Source of the DNA: Micromonosporaceae bacterium
Lineage (GTDB): Bacteria; Actinomycetota; Actinomycetes; Mycobacteriales; Micromonosporaceae
Reading direction: 5' to 3'
DNA: 49,979 nucleotides
Assembly (NCBI GenBank): GCA_020027875.1
Contig: JAHRHA010000034.1
Coordinates: 1-49,979, forward strand
Shown: positions 34,853 through 43,632 of the stretch, piece after piece
Layout of the letters: every line of letters starts with the position of its first letter
How positions within the stretch are numbered: the stretch's first letter is position 1
Position numbers and translations under genes: made by a program
Notes under the pieces: model-generated
The model's input: the letters and a program-made list of their open reading frames with translations, nothing else
What the model was told of the DNA's origin: nothing
Databases searched by the model: none

Positions 34853-37240
34853 GTGACGCGCGCACTGGACGAGATCAAAATCGGCGGGCTGGGCTCGAGC
34901 CGCAAGCGCGTCGAGGACAACCGGTTCATCCGCGGCCGGGGCAACTACGTCGACGACATTGTGCTGCCGGGAATGCTGCACATGGAGATCCTGCGCAGCC
35001 CCATGGCCCACGCCAGAATCAACTCGATCGACACCAGTAAGGCTTGGGAGATTCCCGGTGTGCGGCTCGTGCTCACCGGCGAGATGATGGCGACGCGCAA
35101 CCTGGCCTGGATGCCGACGTTGTCCTACGACACACAGGCGGTGCTGGCCACGGACAAGGTGCGATTCCAGGGCCAGGAAGTTGCCTGCGTGATCGCCGAC
35201 GACCCTTACATTGCCAAGGACGGGTGTGAGGCGATAACCGTCGACTACGAACCGCTGCCTGTGATCGTCAACCCTAATCAGGCGATGGCCGACGGTGCGC
35301 CGTTGATCCGTGACGACAAGGAGAACCAGCACGACAACGTCATCTATGACTGGGAGGTCGGCGACAAGGAGGGCACCGATCGCGCGTTCGCCCAGGCGGA
35401 CCTGGTGTCCAAGCTGGAGTTGCACTACCCACGCTCGCATCCGTCGCCGATAGAGTGCTGCGGGTCGATCGCCGACTTCAACCGCGCGACATCCAAGCTC
35501 ACCATTTACCTGACCTCACAGGCCCCGCACCTCCACCGCGCCGCCATCGCGCTCGTCGCCGAGCTGCCCGAGCACATGATCCGGATCGTCTCGCCGGACA
35601 TCGGCGGTGGCTTCGGCAACAAGGTGCCCGTGTATCCCGGTTACGTGGTATCGATCCTCGCCTCCATCCTCCTGGAGCGGCCGGTGAAGTGGATCGAGGA
35701 CAAGACCGGCAACCTGATCTCCACTGGCTATGCACGCGACATGTATCTGCACGGCGAGATGGCCCTCCGCAAAGACGGCAAGATCCTCGCGATGCGGATG
35801 CACGCCGATTCCGACCATGGCGCGTTCTTCTCCGACGCCCAGCCCAGCAAATTCAAGATCGGGCTTTTGCACTCGACCTTTGCCTGCTACGACGTCCCCG
35901 CCGCGCATCTGACCGCCCGGGGCGTGTACACCAACAAGGCACCCGGCGGCGTCGCGTACCGATGCTCGTTCCGCGTCACCGAGGCGATGTTCTTCCAGGA
36001 ACGCATGATGCAGGCGGCCGCCGATGACCTAGGCATGGACCAGGCCGAGTTCCGGCGCCGCAACTTCGTCCGCGACGACGACTTTCCGCACCGCACCCCG
36101 TTCGGTTTCCTCACCGACTCCGGCCAGTACGGCAAGTGCCTCGATGTCGGGCTGGAAGCCATCGGATACTCCGACTTCCTCAAGCGGAAGGAAGAGGCAA
36201 AGAAGCAGGGTCGTCTGCTCGGCATCGGCATCTCCGCGATGACCGAGCCGCTGGGCGCCGGCAACAGCCGCGAGTACGACATCCTCGGCGTCAAGATGTT
36301 CGACGCCGCCGAACTGCGGGTACACCTGACCGGCAAGGCGATCCTGCGTACCGGCGCCAAGACCCAGGGCCAGGGCCACGAGACGACCTGGGCGCAGATC
36401 GTCGCGCACGAGCTGGGCCTGCCGGCGGAGGACATCGTCGTCGAGGAGGGCGACACCGACACAGCACCGTATGGGATGGGCACGTACGCCTCGCGCAGCA
36501 CTCCGGTCGCCGGCGCGGCCGTCGCGATGGTGGCTCGCAAGGTGCGCGCGAAGGCCCGCAAGCTCGCCGCGCACCTGCTCGAGGTCTCCGAGGAGGACAT
36601 CGACTGGGAGCTCGGCCGGTTCTACGTCCGCAGCTCACCCGAGCATGGCGTGACCATCCAGGAGTGCGCCATGGCCGCGTACAGCAACATGCCCGACGGC
36701 ATGGAGCCCGGCCTGGAGAACGTCGCCTATTACGACCCGCCCAACCTCACCTGGCCGTTCGGCTGCTACATCGCGACCGTCGAGGTCGATCCGCAAACCG
36801 GCGTCTGGGACGTGCTCAACGTGGTCGCGGTCGATGACTGCGGCGTCCGCATCAACCCGATGATCGTCGAAGGGCAGATCATGGGCGGCCTCACCGAGGC
36901 CTACGCCATGTCCAGCATGCAGTTCATCACCTTCGACGCCCAGGGCAACTGCGTCGGATCGAATTACATGGACTACCTGCTGCCCACCGCCTGGGAGGCC
37001 CCGGGCTATGAGCTGCATGAGGTGGTCACCCCGTCGCCGCACCACCCGATCGGAGCCAAGGGTGTCGGCGAGTGCGCCACCGTCGGCGGTCCCGCCGCGT
37101 TCGTCAACGCGGTCATAGACGCGATCAAAGACACCGGCGTTCGCAACATCGACATGCCGCTGCTGCCCGACCGGGTCTACGAAGCTCTCACCCAGCGCCA
37201 TGACGTGTCCGGAGCGCCGCCCGTCAAGACGGACGACTAG
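34853..37240 (+). CDS. coxL: CO dehydrogenase large subunit, form I (AYRCSFR)
   Basis: A 795-residue Mo-Cu subunit. The diagnostic form I loop AYRCSFR has R370 and the copper-binding C371 (codon 35963-35965). GGGFGNKVPVYPG, TQGQGHET and the catalytic Glu in GAKGVGEC are also present. This is a true aerobic CO dehydrogenase signature, oxidising CO to CO2 in the cytoplasm at the membrane. It starts at GTG 34853 after GGGAG, 19 bases past coxS2. It is followed by coxG and the small membrane protein genes with almost no gaps, indicating one long operon. Confidence 0.95.
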   Translation: MTRALDEIKIGGLGSSRKRVEDNRFIRGRGNYVDDIVLPGMLHMEILRSPMAHARINSIDTSKAWEIPGVRLVLTGEMMATRNLAWMPTLSYDTQAVLATDKVRFQGQEVACVIADDPYIAKDGCEAITVDYEPLPVIVNPNQAMADGAPLIRDDKENQHDNVIYDWEVGDKEGTDRAFAQADLVSKLELHYPRSHPSPIECCGSIADFNRATSKLTIYLTSQAPHLHRAAIALVAELPEHMIRIVSPDIGGGFGNKVPVYPGYVVSILASILLERPVKWIEDKTGNLISTGYARDMYLHGEMALRKDGKILAMRMHADSDHGAFFSDAQPSKFKIGLLHSTFACYDVPAAHLTARGVYTNKAPGGVAYRCSFRVTEAMFFQERMMQAAADDLGMDQAEFRRRNFVRDDDFPHRTPFGFLTDSGQYGKCLDVGLEAIGYSDFLKRKEEAKKQGRLLGIGISAMTEPLGAGNSREYDILGVKMFDAAELRVHLTGKAILRTGAKTQGQGHETTWAQIVAHELGLPAEDIVVEEGDTDTAPYGMGTYASRSTPVAGAAVAMVARKVRAKARKLAAHLLEVSEEDIDWELGRFYVRSSPEHGVTIQECAMAAYSNMPDGMEPGLENVAYYDPPNLTWPFGCYIATVEVDPQTGVWDVLNVVAVDDCGVRINPMIVEGQIMGGLTEAYAMSSMQFITFDAQGNCVGSNYMDYLLPTAWEAPGYELHEVVTPSPHHPIGAKGVGECATVGGPAAFVNAVIDAIKDTGVRNIDMPLLPDRVYEALTQRHDVSGAPPVKTDD

Positions 37241-37248
37241 GAGGCCCG

Positions 37249-37833
37249 ATGCTGATCAAGAGCGACTTCGAGGTCGCACAGCCGGTCGATAAGGTCTGGC
37301 GGTTCTTCGACGACATCCCACAGGTCGCTGCCTGCCTGCCCGGCACCGAACTGACCGAAGAGCTGGGCGACAACAGGTACGCGGGCAAGGTCGCCATCCG
37401 GATGGGACCAGTCAAGTTGCAGTTCGCCGGAACCGCGCAGATCAAGGAACGCGACGACCCAGCCAAGCGCATCGTCGTCGACGCCGCCGGAGCCGACGAG
37501 AAGGGCCGGGGACAGGCCGCCATGGTGGGCACGGCGAGTCTGGCCGCCGCGGGCGGCGGCACGCGGGTGAACGTGGACCTGGACCTGCAACTGTCGGGAG
37601 CCGCCGCCCAGTACGGGCGCGGCATGATCTCCGATGTCACCGAGATCCTGATGCGCGACTTCGCGAGCAACATGCAGGCCCGGATCGTCGCGATAGATCG
37701 GGGCGTGTCGCCCGACCAGGCCGCCTCACCGAGGGCGGCGAGTGGCTTCGGTATCGCTTTGCGCGCGATGCGTCTGGCCCTGGCCCGGGTGCTGCGCCGC
37801 TTCTTCCTGCCCTATCAACCGAACCCGAGCTGA
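37249..37833 (+). CDS. coxG: CoxG, SRPBCC-fold CODH membrane-association protein
   Basis: 194 residues. The SRPBCC domain spans 1 to about 150 (FEVAQPVDKVWRFFDDIPQV; CLPGTELTE; GPVKLQFAGTAQI), followed by a linker and a basic, hydrophobic C-terminal helix (GIALRAMRLALARVLRRFFL) suited to membrane contact. CoxG proteins associate CODH with the membrane and have been linked to quinone handling. ATG 37249 follows the coxL2 stop by 8 bases behind AGGAGG. The C-terminal helix is amphipathic rather than a clear transmembrane span. Confidence 0.9.
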   Translation: MLIKSDFEVAQPVDKVWRFFDDIPQVAACLPGTELTEELGDNRYAGKVAIRMGPVKLQFAGTAQIKERDDPAKRIVVDAAGADEKGRGQAAMVGTASLAAAGGGTRVNVDLDLQLSGAAAQYGRGMISDVTEILMRDFASNMQARIVAIDRGVSPDQAASPRAASGFGIALRAMRLALARVLRRFFLPYQPNPS

Positions 37834-37845
37834 GGAGGACCACCG

Positions 37846-38100
37846 ATGACGCTGTGGTGGATCGGCAACGCGATCCTTTTGCTAGTCGTGGTCCCGGTTC
37901 TCGTCGCGCTGCTCAACCGCGTGCTCGCGGCGTTGGAACGGATCCGCCAGGCCGCCGACGACATCCTCGACGGCGGAGTCGCGCTGACCCGAGAACTGGA
38001 CGACGTCCCCGAGATGTTGGCCGTTACCGACGCCACCGTCCACGATGTCTCCGTCGGCGCGGTCCGCTATGCGGGCTCCGTCGCGAAGCTCCTGGGCTGA
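37846..38100 (+). CDS. small single-pass membrane protein 1 of the cox module
   Basis: 84 residues: one N-terminal membrane helix (about 5-24, LLLVVVPVLVALL) followed by a soluble helix (LERIRQAADDILDGG ... VGAVRYAGSVAKLLG). No named family is recognised. GAGGAGG precedes ATG 37846, 12 bases after coxG. It is the first of five similar short proteins transcribed with coxG, presumably facing the cytoplasm through the C-terminal helix. Confidence 0.75.
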   Translation: MTLWWIGNAILLLVVVPVLVALLNRVLAALERIRQAADDILDGGVALTRELDDVPEMLAVTDATVHDVSVGAVRYAGSVAKLLG

Positions 38101-38125
38101 CCAGCTAAGTAGAGAGGAACATGTC

Positions 38126-38353
38126 ATGCCGGCAGTCGCCTGGGTGACCCTGGCCATCACTACGCTGATTATCGCCGCCGCAGCGTTGGGCCTGCTGCGG
38201 GTCATCTTCCACCTCAAGGCCGCCCGGCAGACGCTCGGCACCGTCATCGTGGGCGTACAGGTCGTCGCCCACCAGACCCGAACCGTGCCGCAGGTCTTGC
38301 CCTCGGTCAACGCCAACCTGAAGCCCGTCCGGGATTTCTGCGAATCGATCTAG
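38126..38353 (+). CDS. small single-pass membrane protein 2 of the cox module
   Basis: 75 residues: a membrane helix at about 5-27 (TLAITTLIIAAAALGLL), then a basic junction (FHLKAARQTL) and an amphipathic stretch ending NANLKPVRDFCESI. ATG 38126 is used; the nearby ATG 38121 is out of frame. GAGAGGA at 38111-38117 is the ribosome-binding site. The plan is the same as the flanking proteins, without obvious sequence identity. Confidence 0.72.
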   Translation: MPAVAWVTLAITTLIIAAAALGLLRVIFHLKAARQTLGTVIVGVQVVAHQTRTVPQVLPSVNANLKPVRDFCESI

Positions 38354-38367
38354 CAAGGAGCCCGACG

Positions 38368-38556
38368 ATGTATGAGTTCCAATGCGGCAGCCCGGTCTGC
38401 AAGACGCACTTCACCGCGCCGACCGAGGACGAACTGATGGGCGCCGTCGCCAAGCACGTGGCGGTCAAGCATCGCATCGCGGCGCCGAGCAAATCGCTGG
38501 TGCAGTTCCTCAAGGACAACACCATCCGCGAAATCCCAACCGGAAAATCGGGGTGA
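38368..38556 (+). CDS. DUF1059-type small protein
   Basis: A 62-residue soluble protein. It begins MYEFQCGSPVCKTHFTAP and contains DELMGAVAKHVAVKHRI, the pattern of DUF1059 (short proteins with a zinc-finger-like C-x4-C and H-x3-H arrangement; here C6, C11 and His pairs at about 30 and 35). The function is unknown; metal binding is likely from the ligands. AAGGAG precedes ATG 38368. It is the only soluble member among the small genes after coxG. Confidence 0.75.
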   Translation: MYEFQCGSPVCKTHFTAPTEDELMGAVAKHVAVKHRIAAPSKSLVQFLKDNTIREIPTGKSG

Positions 38557-38559
38557 ACC

Positions 38560-38835
38560 ATGAGCGCAATGGCCATCGCGGCCGCGGACGACGGCATCAC
38601 CGGTTGGGTCGTGGGCTACGTCATCACCATCGTCGTCGTTCTGGTGGTCGTCGCCCTCGTCGTGCCGATCCTGGTGCTCGCGTTCTCGATCGGTAACGAG
38701 GCAAAGATGATCAACGACTCGCTCACCGAGTCGGTGCACAACACCGCCGCGCTGAAACAGCTGAACACGACGATCGATCACGCCGAGGTCATCGTCGCGG
38801 GGCTCAACCGCGGCCGTACCCGGCTAGGAGGGTGA
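38560..38835 (+). CDS. small single-pass membrane protein 3 of the cox module
   Basis: 91 residues: a long hydrophobic helix (about 15-43, VVGYVITIVVVLVVVALVVP) followed by GNEAKMINDSLTESVHNTAA and a helix with heptad-like spacing, ending basic (NRGRTRLGG). It follows the DUF1059 gene after 3 bases. The C-terminal half resembles a coiled-coil dimerisation segment. Confidence 0.74.
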   Translation: MSAMAIAAADDGITGWVVGYVITIVVVLVVVALVVPILVLAFSIGNEAKMINDSLTESVHNTAALKQLNTTIDHAEVIVAGLNRGRTRLGG

Positions 38836-38837
38836 CC

Positions 38838-39137
38838 ATGGTTCGCATCACCGCATCGGCGCTGACTCCAACTCCGGACGACATGTGGCGCGGGGCGATC
38901 ATCGGCGGATTCGTCATTGTGCTCGCGGTCGCCGCGTTGCTCACGATCCTGGTCATATTCGTTCACCGGATCCACAAGCGTGTTGTCATGGTGCGCGACA
39001 CCCTGCGAGCCGCCGCCGCCAACACCGCCGACACCGCCCTGATCGAAGAGACCGCCAAGCGGGTTGACGCGGTTCTCGCCGAAGGGCTGCAACACCATCT
39101 GTTCCTAGGCCGCGTCCTCGACAAGGTTAGGTCGTAA
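38838..39137 (+). CDS. small single-pass membrane protein 4 of the cox module
   Basis: 99 residues: a short polar N-terminus, one membrane helix (about 20-43, IIGGFVIVLAVAALLTILV), then HRIHKRVVMVRDTLRAAAAN and a helical tail to VLDKVRS. ATG 38838 is preferred (AGGAGGG at 38826-38832) over GTG 38832, which overlaps the upstream stop. Helical periodicity in the tail suggests pairing with proteins 3 and 5. Confidence 0.74.
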   Translation: MVRITASALTPTPDDMWRGAIIGGFVIVLAVAALLTILVIFVHRIHKRVVMVRDTLRAAAANTADTALIEETAKRVDAVLAEGLQHHLFLGRVLDKVRS

Positions 39138-39142
39138 CCGCG

Positions 39143-39529
39143 ATGGTCACGATGTCGGTGTTAGTCATCGTCCTGCTGATCGCCGGGCTCGCATTCTATC
39201 TGTTCGTTGTCGGTGGCCAGCTCAAGAAGATCGCCACCAACCTCGAGGAGTGCGCGACGCTCGTGCGCACGATCGTCGGGCATGCGCAGGCGATCGAGCC
39301 TGGAGTGGAACACATCAACCGCACCGGTGGCGTCGTGGCCGGCGCGCTGCCCCTGCTCTATGGCATGGCCGAGGGCATCGTCACGGGCGTAACCCCGAAG
39401 CCCGCCCAACCACCTGTGCGCCCCCCGGCCCGACCGGCCTCCGGGCGGCGCCGGTCGCGGCTCCACGAAGGGGTCGGCTACGTCGTCACCGGGGCACAGA
39501 GCAGTGGCGCGGCCCACGGCGACCCTTAG
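39143..39529 (+). CDS. small single-pass membrane protein 5 of the cox module
   Basis: 128 residues: an N-terminal membrane helix (about 3-25, LVIVLLIAGLAFYLFVVGG), an amphipathic helix (LKKIATNLEECATLVRTIVG) and a Pro/Arg-rich, probably disordered tail. It is the last gene of the coxM2 operon. Its stop overlaps the stop of the convergent VWA gene by three bases, so read-through from one side would run antisense into the other. Confidence 0.74.
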   Translation: MVTMSVLVIVLLIAGLAFYLFVVGGQLKKIATNLEECATLVRTIVGHAQAIEPGVEHINRTGGVVAGALPLLYGMAEGIVTGVTPKPAQPPVRPPARPASGRRRSRLHEGVGYVVTGAQSSGAAHGDP

Positions 39530-40662
39530 CGCGCAGGTTGATCAAGATTGTTGTTGCGCTGATCGGGTTGTAGCCCGTTTCTGACGCTGAGCGGCGGGGT
39601 GGGGAGGGGAGTAGATCGATTCCACCACTGGGACAGCCCGACGGCCAGGAGGATCAGTACCGCACCCGCCAGCGCGAACCACACGGTGATCTCCATGTCC
39701 TGTCGTTGAAGCGTGATCGAGTTGGGCAGATCCAGTAGGACGTCGCTGAGCGCCTCGGCATCCTCGGCCTGGAAGTATTCGCCGCCGGTCATGTCGGCGA
39801 CCTGAGTCAGTGTCGCCTCGTCGATCTGCTGGTAACGGCCGCGACCGCCACCGAAGCCGCCCCGTCCGTCCGGTCGGAAGGCGGCGTCTCCACTGATCTG
39901 GTCGCGGGTGCACATCATTTGTGAAGGCTGGGTGGTGCCGAAACCGATGGTGTAGACGCGCACGCGCCGGGCGGCCGCCTCGGTAGCGGCGGTCACCGGT
40001 TCAACGCCCTGAGTGTTCCGGCCGTCGGTGAGCAGGATGATGGTGTCGGGCTGGTAGTCGCCGGCGGCGTCGCCCGGGCTGTCGCCGCCCGGCACGTCGA
40101 CTCCGGTGCGCGGGACGTTGCGATTGATCTCGGCGATGGCGTCGATAGAGGTCAGGATGGCCAGGCCGATCGCGGTGCCACGGGAGGTGCGAAGTGTGTC
40201 GATCGCCGCCAGCAGTTCCGCCTTGTCGGTGGTGGGTTCGACCAGCAGGCCAGCAGTTCCCGAGAAGGTGACCAGGCCAATCCGGGACCCCTCATCCTGT
40301 GCCTGGATGAACTCGTGGGCGGCCTTCTGCGCGGCGGTCAGTCGATTGGGCGCCACGTCGGTGGAGCACATCGAGCCGGATACGTCCATCGCCAGCAGGA
40401 TCGTGGCAGCGTTCGAGGGAACCGACACGGACGCATGTGGCCGGGCGGCACCGGTGCCGAGGATGATCAGGCCGGCCGCGAACAGCCAGAGGGGGATGCG
40501 TCGCCGCAATAGTGACCGTCCTGGCAGGGCCGCCTTGATCAACGTGACGCTCGATATCCGTACCGCCTCTCGCCGCCGCCGGCGCCGCGTCCACCACCGG
40601 AAGCCCAGCAATATCGGGAAGGCCAACAGCGCGATCAGGGCCCACGGCCAGGTCAGTGACAT
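39526..40662 (-). CDS. VWA-domain membrane protein (BatA/BatB-like) 2
   Basis: 378 residues. Two N-terminal membrane helices (ALIALLAFPILLGF; LWLFAAGLIILGTG) precede a VWA domain with an intact MIDAS, DVSGSM, and TDGRNTQG. A Gly/Arg-rich insertion (GRGGFGGGRGR) sits inside the domain's C-terminal half. A final membrane helix (VWFALAGAVLILLAVGL) lies near the C-terminus. It is the last gene of a MoxR-DUF58-VWA-VWA operon, overlapping the preceding gene by one base (TGATG). Such proteins are thought to act with MoxR ATPases in assembling or activating envelope or metal enzymes. Confidence 0.87.
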   Translation of the reverse strand: MSLTWPWALIALLAFPILLGFRWWTRRRRRREAVRISSVTLIKAALPGRSLLRRRIPLWLFAAGLIILGTGAARPHASVSVPSNAATILLAMDVSGSMCSTDVAPNRLTAAQKAAHEFIQAQDEGSRIGLVTFSGTAGLLVEPTTDKAELLAAIDTLRTSRGTAIGLAILTSIDAIAEINRNVPRTGVDVPGGDSPGDAAGDYQPDTIILLTDGRNTQGVEPVTAATEAAARRVRVYTIGFGTTQPSQMMCTRDQISGDAAFRPDGRGGFGGGRGRYQQIDEATLTQVADMTGGEYFQAEDAEALSDVLLDLPNSITLQRQDMEITVWFALAGAVLILLAVGLSQWWNRSTPLPTPPLSVRNGLQPDQRNNNLDQPAR

Positions 40663-41636
40663 CAGAGGATCCGTCCCAACCAGTTGATCATCAGTAGCCC
40701 GCCGATGGTGAGGAGCAGTACCGCGATCCCGACGGCTATCCCGGTCAGTTCGACCAACTCATCCTCGGTGGTGACTCTCAGGTCGAGCGATTGGTAGATA
40801 GCGCCGAGGTCCTGCGCGTCCTCGGCTCGGTGATAGGAGCCGGTCGTCGTCTCAGCCACCTGGATCAGCAGGTCCTCGTTCAGTGACGTCGCAACCTGAT
40901 ATCCGTCGACTTCGATGGTAGTTCCCTCGATGGTGCCGACCCCGATAGACTCGACGTGTACTCCGGCCGCGGCGGCCACTTCGGCCGCGGCCACGGCGTC
41001 GGGGCCTCCCGTGTCTTCTCCATCGGAGAGCAGCACGATCGTCGCGGAGCCCCAGTACCCCAGCTCCGGTGGCGGTGCATCCGAGGACGGGTCGGGGAGG
41101 CTGACCGATTGCCCAACGATGGCGGCCAGCGAGGCGATGATGGCCTGCCCTAACGAGGTGCCGCCGGCCACGGTCAGCCGGTTGATCGCGGCGACCGTTT
41201 CCTCGTGGTCGTTGGTGGGCAGGTGGGTGGTCAACGCACCTTGGTTGAACGCGATCACGCCAATGTCGACTGTGTCCGGTTGTGCCTGGACGAAACCGAC
41301 CGCGGCGGACTGTGCGGCATTGAGCCTGCTGGGCTCGACGTCCTCGGCGGCCATGCTGTTGGACACGTCGAAGGCGAGGATCACAGTGCCCGCCACTCGG
41401 GGGACCGGAACCGTCGCTTGTGGACGCGCGACGGCGAGCAGCAGAAAGGTCAGCGCCGTCAGGAACAGCAACGGCGGCAGGTGGCGCCGCAAACCGCCCC
41501 AACCATGGGTGTCGGTACTCAGCCCCGCGGCCGCGAGAGCGTTCGTCCGCCGACGCTGCAGCCAGCGGTAGGCAGCGAGGAGACCCAGGCCGACCGCTAC
41601 GGCGACCACGATCATCGCGGGATACTCGAAGCTCAT
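40662..41636 (-). CDS. VWA-domain membrane protein (BatA/BatB-like) 1
   Basis: 324 residues. The topology matches its downstream neighbour: two N-terminal helices (MIVVAVAVGLGLLAAYRWL; LLFLTALTFLLLAVA), a VWA domain with MIDAS DVSNSM and SDGEDTGG, and a C-terminal helix (IAVGIAVLLLTIGGLLMI). It is coupled to the DUF58 gene by an ATGA overlap. The two adjacent VWA genes look like an old duplication, as in bat operons. Confidence 0.88.
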   Translation of the reverse strand: MSFEYPAMIVVAVAVGLGLLAAYRWLQRRRTNALAAAGLSTDTHGWGGLRRHLPPLLFLTALTFLLLAVARPQATVPVPRVAGTVILAFDVSNSMAAEDVEPSRLNAAQSAAVGFVQAQPDTVDIGVIAFNQGALTTHLPTNDHEETVAAINRLTVAGGTSLGQAIIASLAAIVGQSVSLPDPSSDAPPPELGYWGSATIVLLSDGEDTGGPDAVAAAEVAAAAGVHVESIGVGTIEGTTIEVDGYQVATSLNEDLLIQVAETTTGSYHRAEDAQDLGAIYQSLDLRVTTEDELVELTGIAVGIAVLLLTIGGLLMINWLGRIL

Positions 41637-42547
41637 CTGCGCCTACGCTTCGACCGACGCACCATGTCGACCAGGGCCTCTACCAGGTCCTGATCGGTGC
41701 TGATCCGATGCGACGTGACGCCGGCCCGCCGCATGGACGAGGTTACGGCGAACTCCCGGGCGTCCACCTCGGCCCGCAACCGCTGTTGGAACAGGGGATC
41801 GCTGGTGTCGGCGAGCACCTGCTCACCGGTCTCGGCGTCTTCGATCAGTACCAACCCTAGGTCGGGCAGGTCGAGCTCCATAGGGTGCACGACGCGCATC
41901 GTGACCACCTCATGGCGGTGGTTCAGTCGGGTCAGTGCCGGCTCCCAGTTGACGTCGCCGATGAAGTCGGAGATCACAAACAACAGGCTGCGCCGGCGCG
42001 CGGTGGTGGCGGCCAATCGCAGCATCGCGTCGAGGTCGGTGGTACTCCCGTCCGGGAGCGCGGCCGTTGGCTTGGTGATTTCGTGGGTGAGGTGCAGGAC
42101 GTGGGTGCGGCCGGTGCGGGCCGGAATCACGCGCTGGAGCCGGTTGTCGTACAGGATCGCCCCGACCCGGTTGCCGCCCTGCGTGAACAGCCGAGTGAGG
42201 CAGACGGCGAGATCGGTGAGTACGGAGTCCTTGCCGTACTGGTCGGCGCCGACTGAGCCAGCTTGATGGGTACGCCCGAAATTCATCGAGGCTGATTGAT
42301 CAAGGACGAGCCAGACGGTGAGGTCGCGGTCCTCCGTGTACAGGCGTATGTGCGGCTCGTCCAGGCGGGCGGTGACGTTCCAGTCGATGTGCCGGACGTC
42401 GTCTTCCGGGGTGTAGACGCGCAGGCCGGTGAAGTCGATCCCGGTGCCGCGGAACACGGTGCGGTAGGGGCCCTGCAATCGCCCGTCGAGTCGACGGACG
42501 ACCTGCCACTCCAGGCGCCGCAGCAAACGGTCGGGCGGGCTGCTCAC
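41633..42547 (-). CDS. DUF58 domain protein
   Basis: 304 residues starting at GTG 42547. The conserved DUF58 block RVYTPEDDVRHIDWNVTAR lies at about 43-61, and a VWA-like MIDAS form, DQSASM, lies at about 83-88. DUF58 proteins accompany MoxR ATPases and VWA proteins and probably link them. It is coupled to the MoxR gene by GTGA and to the first VWA gene by ATGA. Confidence 0.9.
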   Translation of the reverse strand: MSSPPDRLLRRLEWQVVRRLDGRLQGPYRTVFRGTGIDFTGLRVYTPEDDVRHIDWNVTARLDEPHIRLYTEDRDLTVWLVLDQSASMNFGRTHQAGSVGADQYGKDSVLTDLAVCLTRLFTQGGNRVGAILYDNRLQRVIPARTGRTHVLHLTHEITKPTAALPDGSTTDLDAMLRLAATTARRRSLLFVISDFIGDVNWEPALTRLNHRHEVVTMRVVHPMELDLPDLGLVLIEDAETGEQVLADTSDPLFQQRLRAEVDAREFAVTSSMRRAGVTSHRISTDQDLVEALVDMVRRSKRRRR

Positions 42548-43608
42548 GGGGCAACGGTCCTGCGCAGAGGCGTGTCCGGTACGGCCAACGTGGCCAGCAC
42601 CCGGGTCAGCACAGCGTCAGCGGTGATGTCGTCGGAGAGCGCCTCGTAGGTGAGCACCAGCCGATGCCGCAGGACGTCGAGGGCGAGCTCGGTAACGTCG
42701 GACGGGACGACGTAGTCTCGGCCCCGGATGAACGCGAGGGCGCGTGCGGCCAGAATCAGATTGATCGATGCCCGGGGGCTCGCGCCAAAACTGACGTACC
42801 TCGTGAGCTCGCCCAGCCCCACCTCCGACGGACGGCGGGTCGCGTTAGCGAGGCGCACCGAGTACTCGATCAGCGCCGGATCCACGTACACCTTCTCGAC
42901 CTGTGCCTGCATCTCAAGAAGCCGCTCCGGGTCGACGATTGCCTGGCTGTCCGGGTCCGGCGAGATGGCCCGCTCAACGATCACGAACTCCTCAGTAGTG
43001 CTGGGGTAGTCCACGACGACCTTCATCATGAAGCGGTCCACCTGCGCCTCTGGCAGTGGATAGGTACCCTCCGACTCGATCGGGTTCTGGGTGGCCATCA
43101 CGAGGAATGGCCGGGGGACGAGATGAGACTCCCGGCCGATCGTGACCTGCTGCTCCTGCATCACCTCTAGCAGCGCGCTCTGCACCTTCGCCGGGGCACG
43201 ATTGATCTCGTCGGCCAACAGGAGGTTGGTGAACACCGGCCCGAGGGAGACCTGAAACTCGCCGCTGCGCTGGTGGTAGACACGGGTGCCGATGATGTCC
43301 GCCGGCACGAGGTCCGGAGTGAACTGGACACGGTGGAACTGCCCGCCGATGGCGCTGGCGAGCGTCTTCACGGCTAGTGTCTTGGCCAGGCCCGGTACGC
43401 CTTCGACGAGGATGTGCCCCCGGGACAGGAGCGCGACCAGTAGGCGCTCGAGAAGAATGTCCTGTCCCACGATGGTCTTCTTGACCTCATACAGGACCGG
43501 CTCCACCGGGCCCGAACCGGAGGCTAGGGCGGAGCCGGACGGCTTACTCACGGTGGCCAGTCGGCCGGTGCCCCTCAGGTCCTGACGGTCGTGCGGCGGT
43601 GTGTCCAT
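42544..43608 (-). CDS. MoxR-family AAA+ ATPase
   Basis: A 354-residue MoxR proper-type ATPase, distinct from the CoxD copy earlier. Walker A is in LVEGVPGLAKTLAVK, Walker B in LLADEINRAPAKVQSALLEVM, and sensor I in LVMATQNPIESEGTYPLPEAQ. The first 35 residues are a disordered leader. ATG 43608 has AAGGA seven bases upstream. It is the ATPase of the operon with DUF58 and two VWA proteins, 24 bases after the protease stop. It probably acts as a chaperone; the client is unknown. Confidence 0.92.
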   Translation of the reverse strand: MDTPPHDRQDLRGTGRLATVSKPSGSALASGSGPVEPVLYEVKKTIVGQDILLERLLVALLSRGHILVEGVPGLAKTLAVKTLASAIGGQFHRVQFTPDLVPADIIGTRVYHQRSGEFQVSLGPVFTNLLLADEINRAPAKVQSALLEVMQEQQVTIGRESHLVPRPFLVMATQNPIESEGTYPLPEAQVDRFMMKVVVDYPSTTEEFVIVERAISPDPDSQAIVDPERLLEMQAQVEKVYVDPALIEYSVRLANATRRPSEVGLGELTRYVSFGASPRASINLILAARALAFIRGRDYVVPSDVTELALDVLRHRLVLTYEALSDDITADAVLTRVLATLAVPDTPLRRTVAP

Positions 43609-43632
43609 GTGTCCGTCCTTACGGTCGTCACG

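Noticed and set aside
39540..39560. TTGATCAAG resembling the arms of the 11.8-kb palindrome
   Set aside because: It is short and lies within the coding end of the VWA gene, with no paired arm nearby.
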